From positions 1 through 6,197 of the forward strand of contig JAUIEM010000483.1 of assembly GCA_030428695.1 (NCBI GenBank): a stretch of DNA of 6,197 bases, read 5' to 3'. The position numbers and the translations under genes were made by a program. Shown here one piece after another: positions 6,002 through 6,197 of this stretch (position 1 is the first letter of the stretch; each line of letters starts with the position of its first letter). The DNA is from a bacterium. Lineage in GTDB: Bacteria > Planctomycetota > J058 > JAJDCP01. The notes below the pieces were generated by a model. The model saw nothing but the letters and a program-made list of their open reading frames with translations. It was not told the DNA's origin and ran no database searches.

Positions 6002-6197
6002 TCAGGGTGCTCGCAGCCCAACCCTCGCCACGACGGGAAGGTGGTCCGAGCCTGTCTGTTCCGCGATCCAGCAGGAGTCGCTGGCCAGCCCGCGCAGGTA
6101 GACGTGATCGAGGCGGAGCCCGGGCCAGAGCAAGGTGCCCCCGATCACGGGCCAGGACGCGCCGCGTCCACGTCCCGACGCATCGAAGGCATCGCGA
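6002..6197 (-). CDS. Endonuclease/exonuclease/phosphatase (EEP) family protein, C-terminal fragment
   Basis: Reading the minus strand from 6196 gives 64 residues before the TGA at 6004-6002; the 5' part is cut by the window edge. Visible blocks are ASWPVIGG (13-20), LRLDHVYLRG (27-36) and GSDHLPVVARV (49-59). The pair riDHv plus gSDHlPv is the hallmark C-terminal signature of the EEP fold (DNase I, exonuclease III, sphingomyelinase-like and related phosphodiesterases). D30 and the D51-H52 pair correspond to structural and catalytic positions near the metal/phosphate site. The family acts on nucleic acids, phospholipids or other phosphodiesters, and the substrate cannot be told from this fragment. 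The TWP-like start of the fragment and the short tail resemble the non-repair EEP subgroup often found in envelope or secreted proteins, but this is weak. It lies on the same strand as the glycosyltransferase, 236 bp upstream, so co-transcription is uncertain. Confidence 0.8.
   Translation of the reverse strand, partial: RDAFDASGRGRGASWPVIGGTLLWPGLRLDHVYLRGLASDSCWIAEQTGSDHLPVVARVGLRAP

Noticed and set aside
4995..6101. 368-codon plus-strand reading frame across the glycosyltransferase and intergenic DNA
   Set aside because: It is antisense to the GT-9 gene, its composition is shadow-like, and it runs through both a non-coding interval and the EEP-family gene end.

Overview
The window is very GC-rich with strong third-position G/C bias, and genes are tightly packed. 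It contains four co-oriented plus-strand genes (the first cut by the left edge) facing two minus-strand genes (the second cut by the right edge). A GT-9 heptosyltransferase-type enzyme, a likely lipoprotein and a likely exported protein suggest a diderm bacterium. The small CxC...CxxC ribbon preceded by a Lys-rich tail resembles architectures common in Planctomycetota and some Myxococcota. That assignment is an inference from style, not a phylogenetic result.

Plus strand. Positions 1-692 are the C-terminal two thirds of EboE, the TIM-barrel protein of the ebo metabolite-traffic cluster. It overlaps by 4 bp (ATGA) a gene for an unnamed membrane protein (689-1783). That protein has an N-terminal membrane helix, a conserved but unnamed cytoplasmic domain, eight regular basic hexapeptides plus one isolated unit, and a C-terminal zinc ribbon. 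After a 62-bp gap that holds a promoter-like element comes a DUF255/YyaL/SPATA20-type thioredoxin-fold protein (1846-3990). It has two credible starts, one adding a lipoprotein-like signal and the other giving the usual cytoplasmic form. It overlaps by 4 bp (GTGA) an exported or membrane-anchored protein (3987-4769) that reads as a calcineurin-like phosphoesterase with its metal-binding motifs eroded.

Minus strand. A GT-9 glycosyltransferase (5765-4773) converges on the plus-strand genes with only 3 bp between the stop codons. Upstream of it are 236 bp of non-coding sequence with two small hairpins and a promoter-like element almost identical to the one before the DUF255 gene. At the right edge (6196-6002) is the C-terminal end of an endonuclease/exonuclease/phosphatase-family protein.

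The two 4-bp overlaps suggest two translationally coupled pairs: EboE with the zinc-ribbon membrane protein, and the DUF255 protein with the pseudo-phosphoesterase. Both pairs suggest envelope-associated functions. No RNA gene, CRISPR array, insertion sequence or recognisable defence system was seen. The most unusual elements are the basic-hexad membrane protein coupled to eboE and the apparently metal-dead phosphoesterase.
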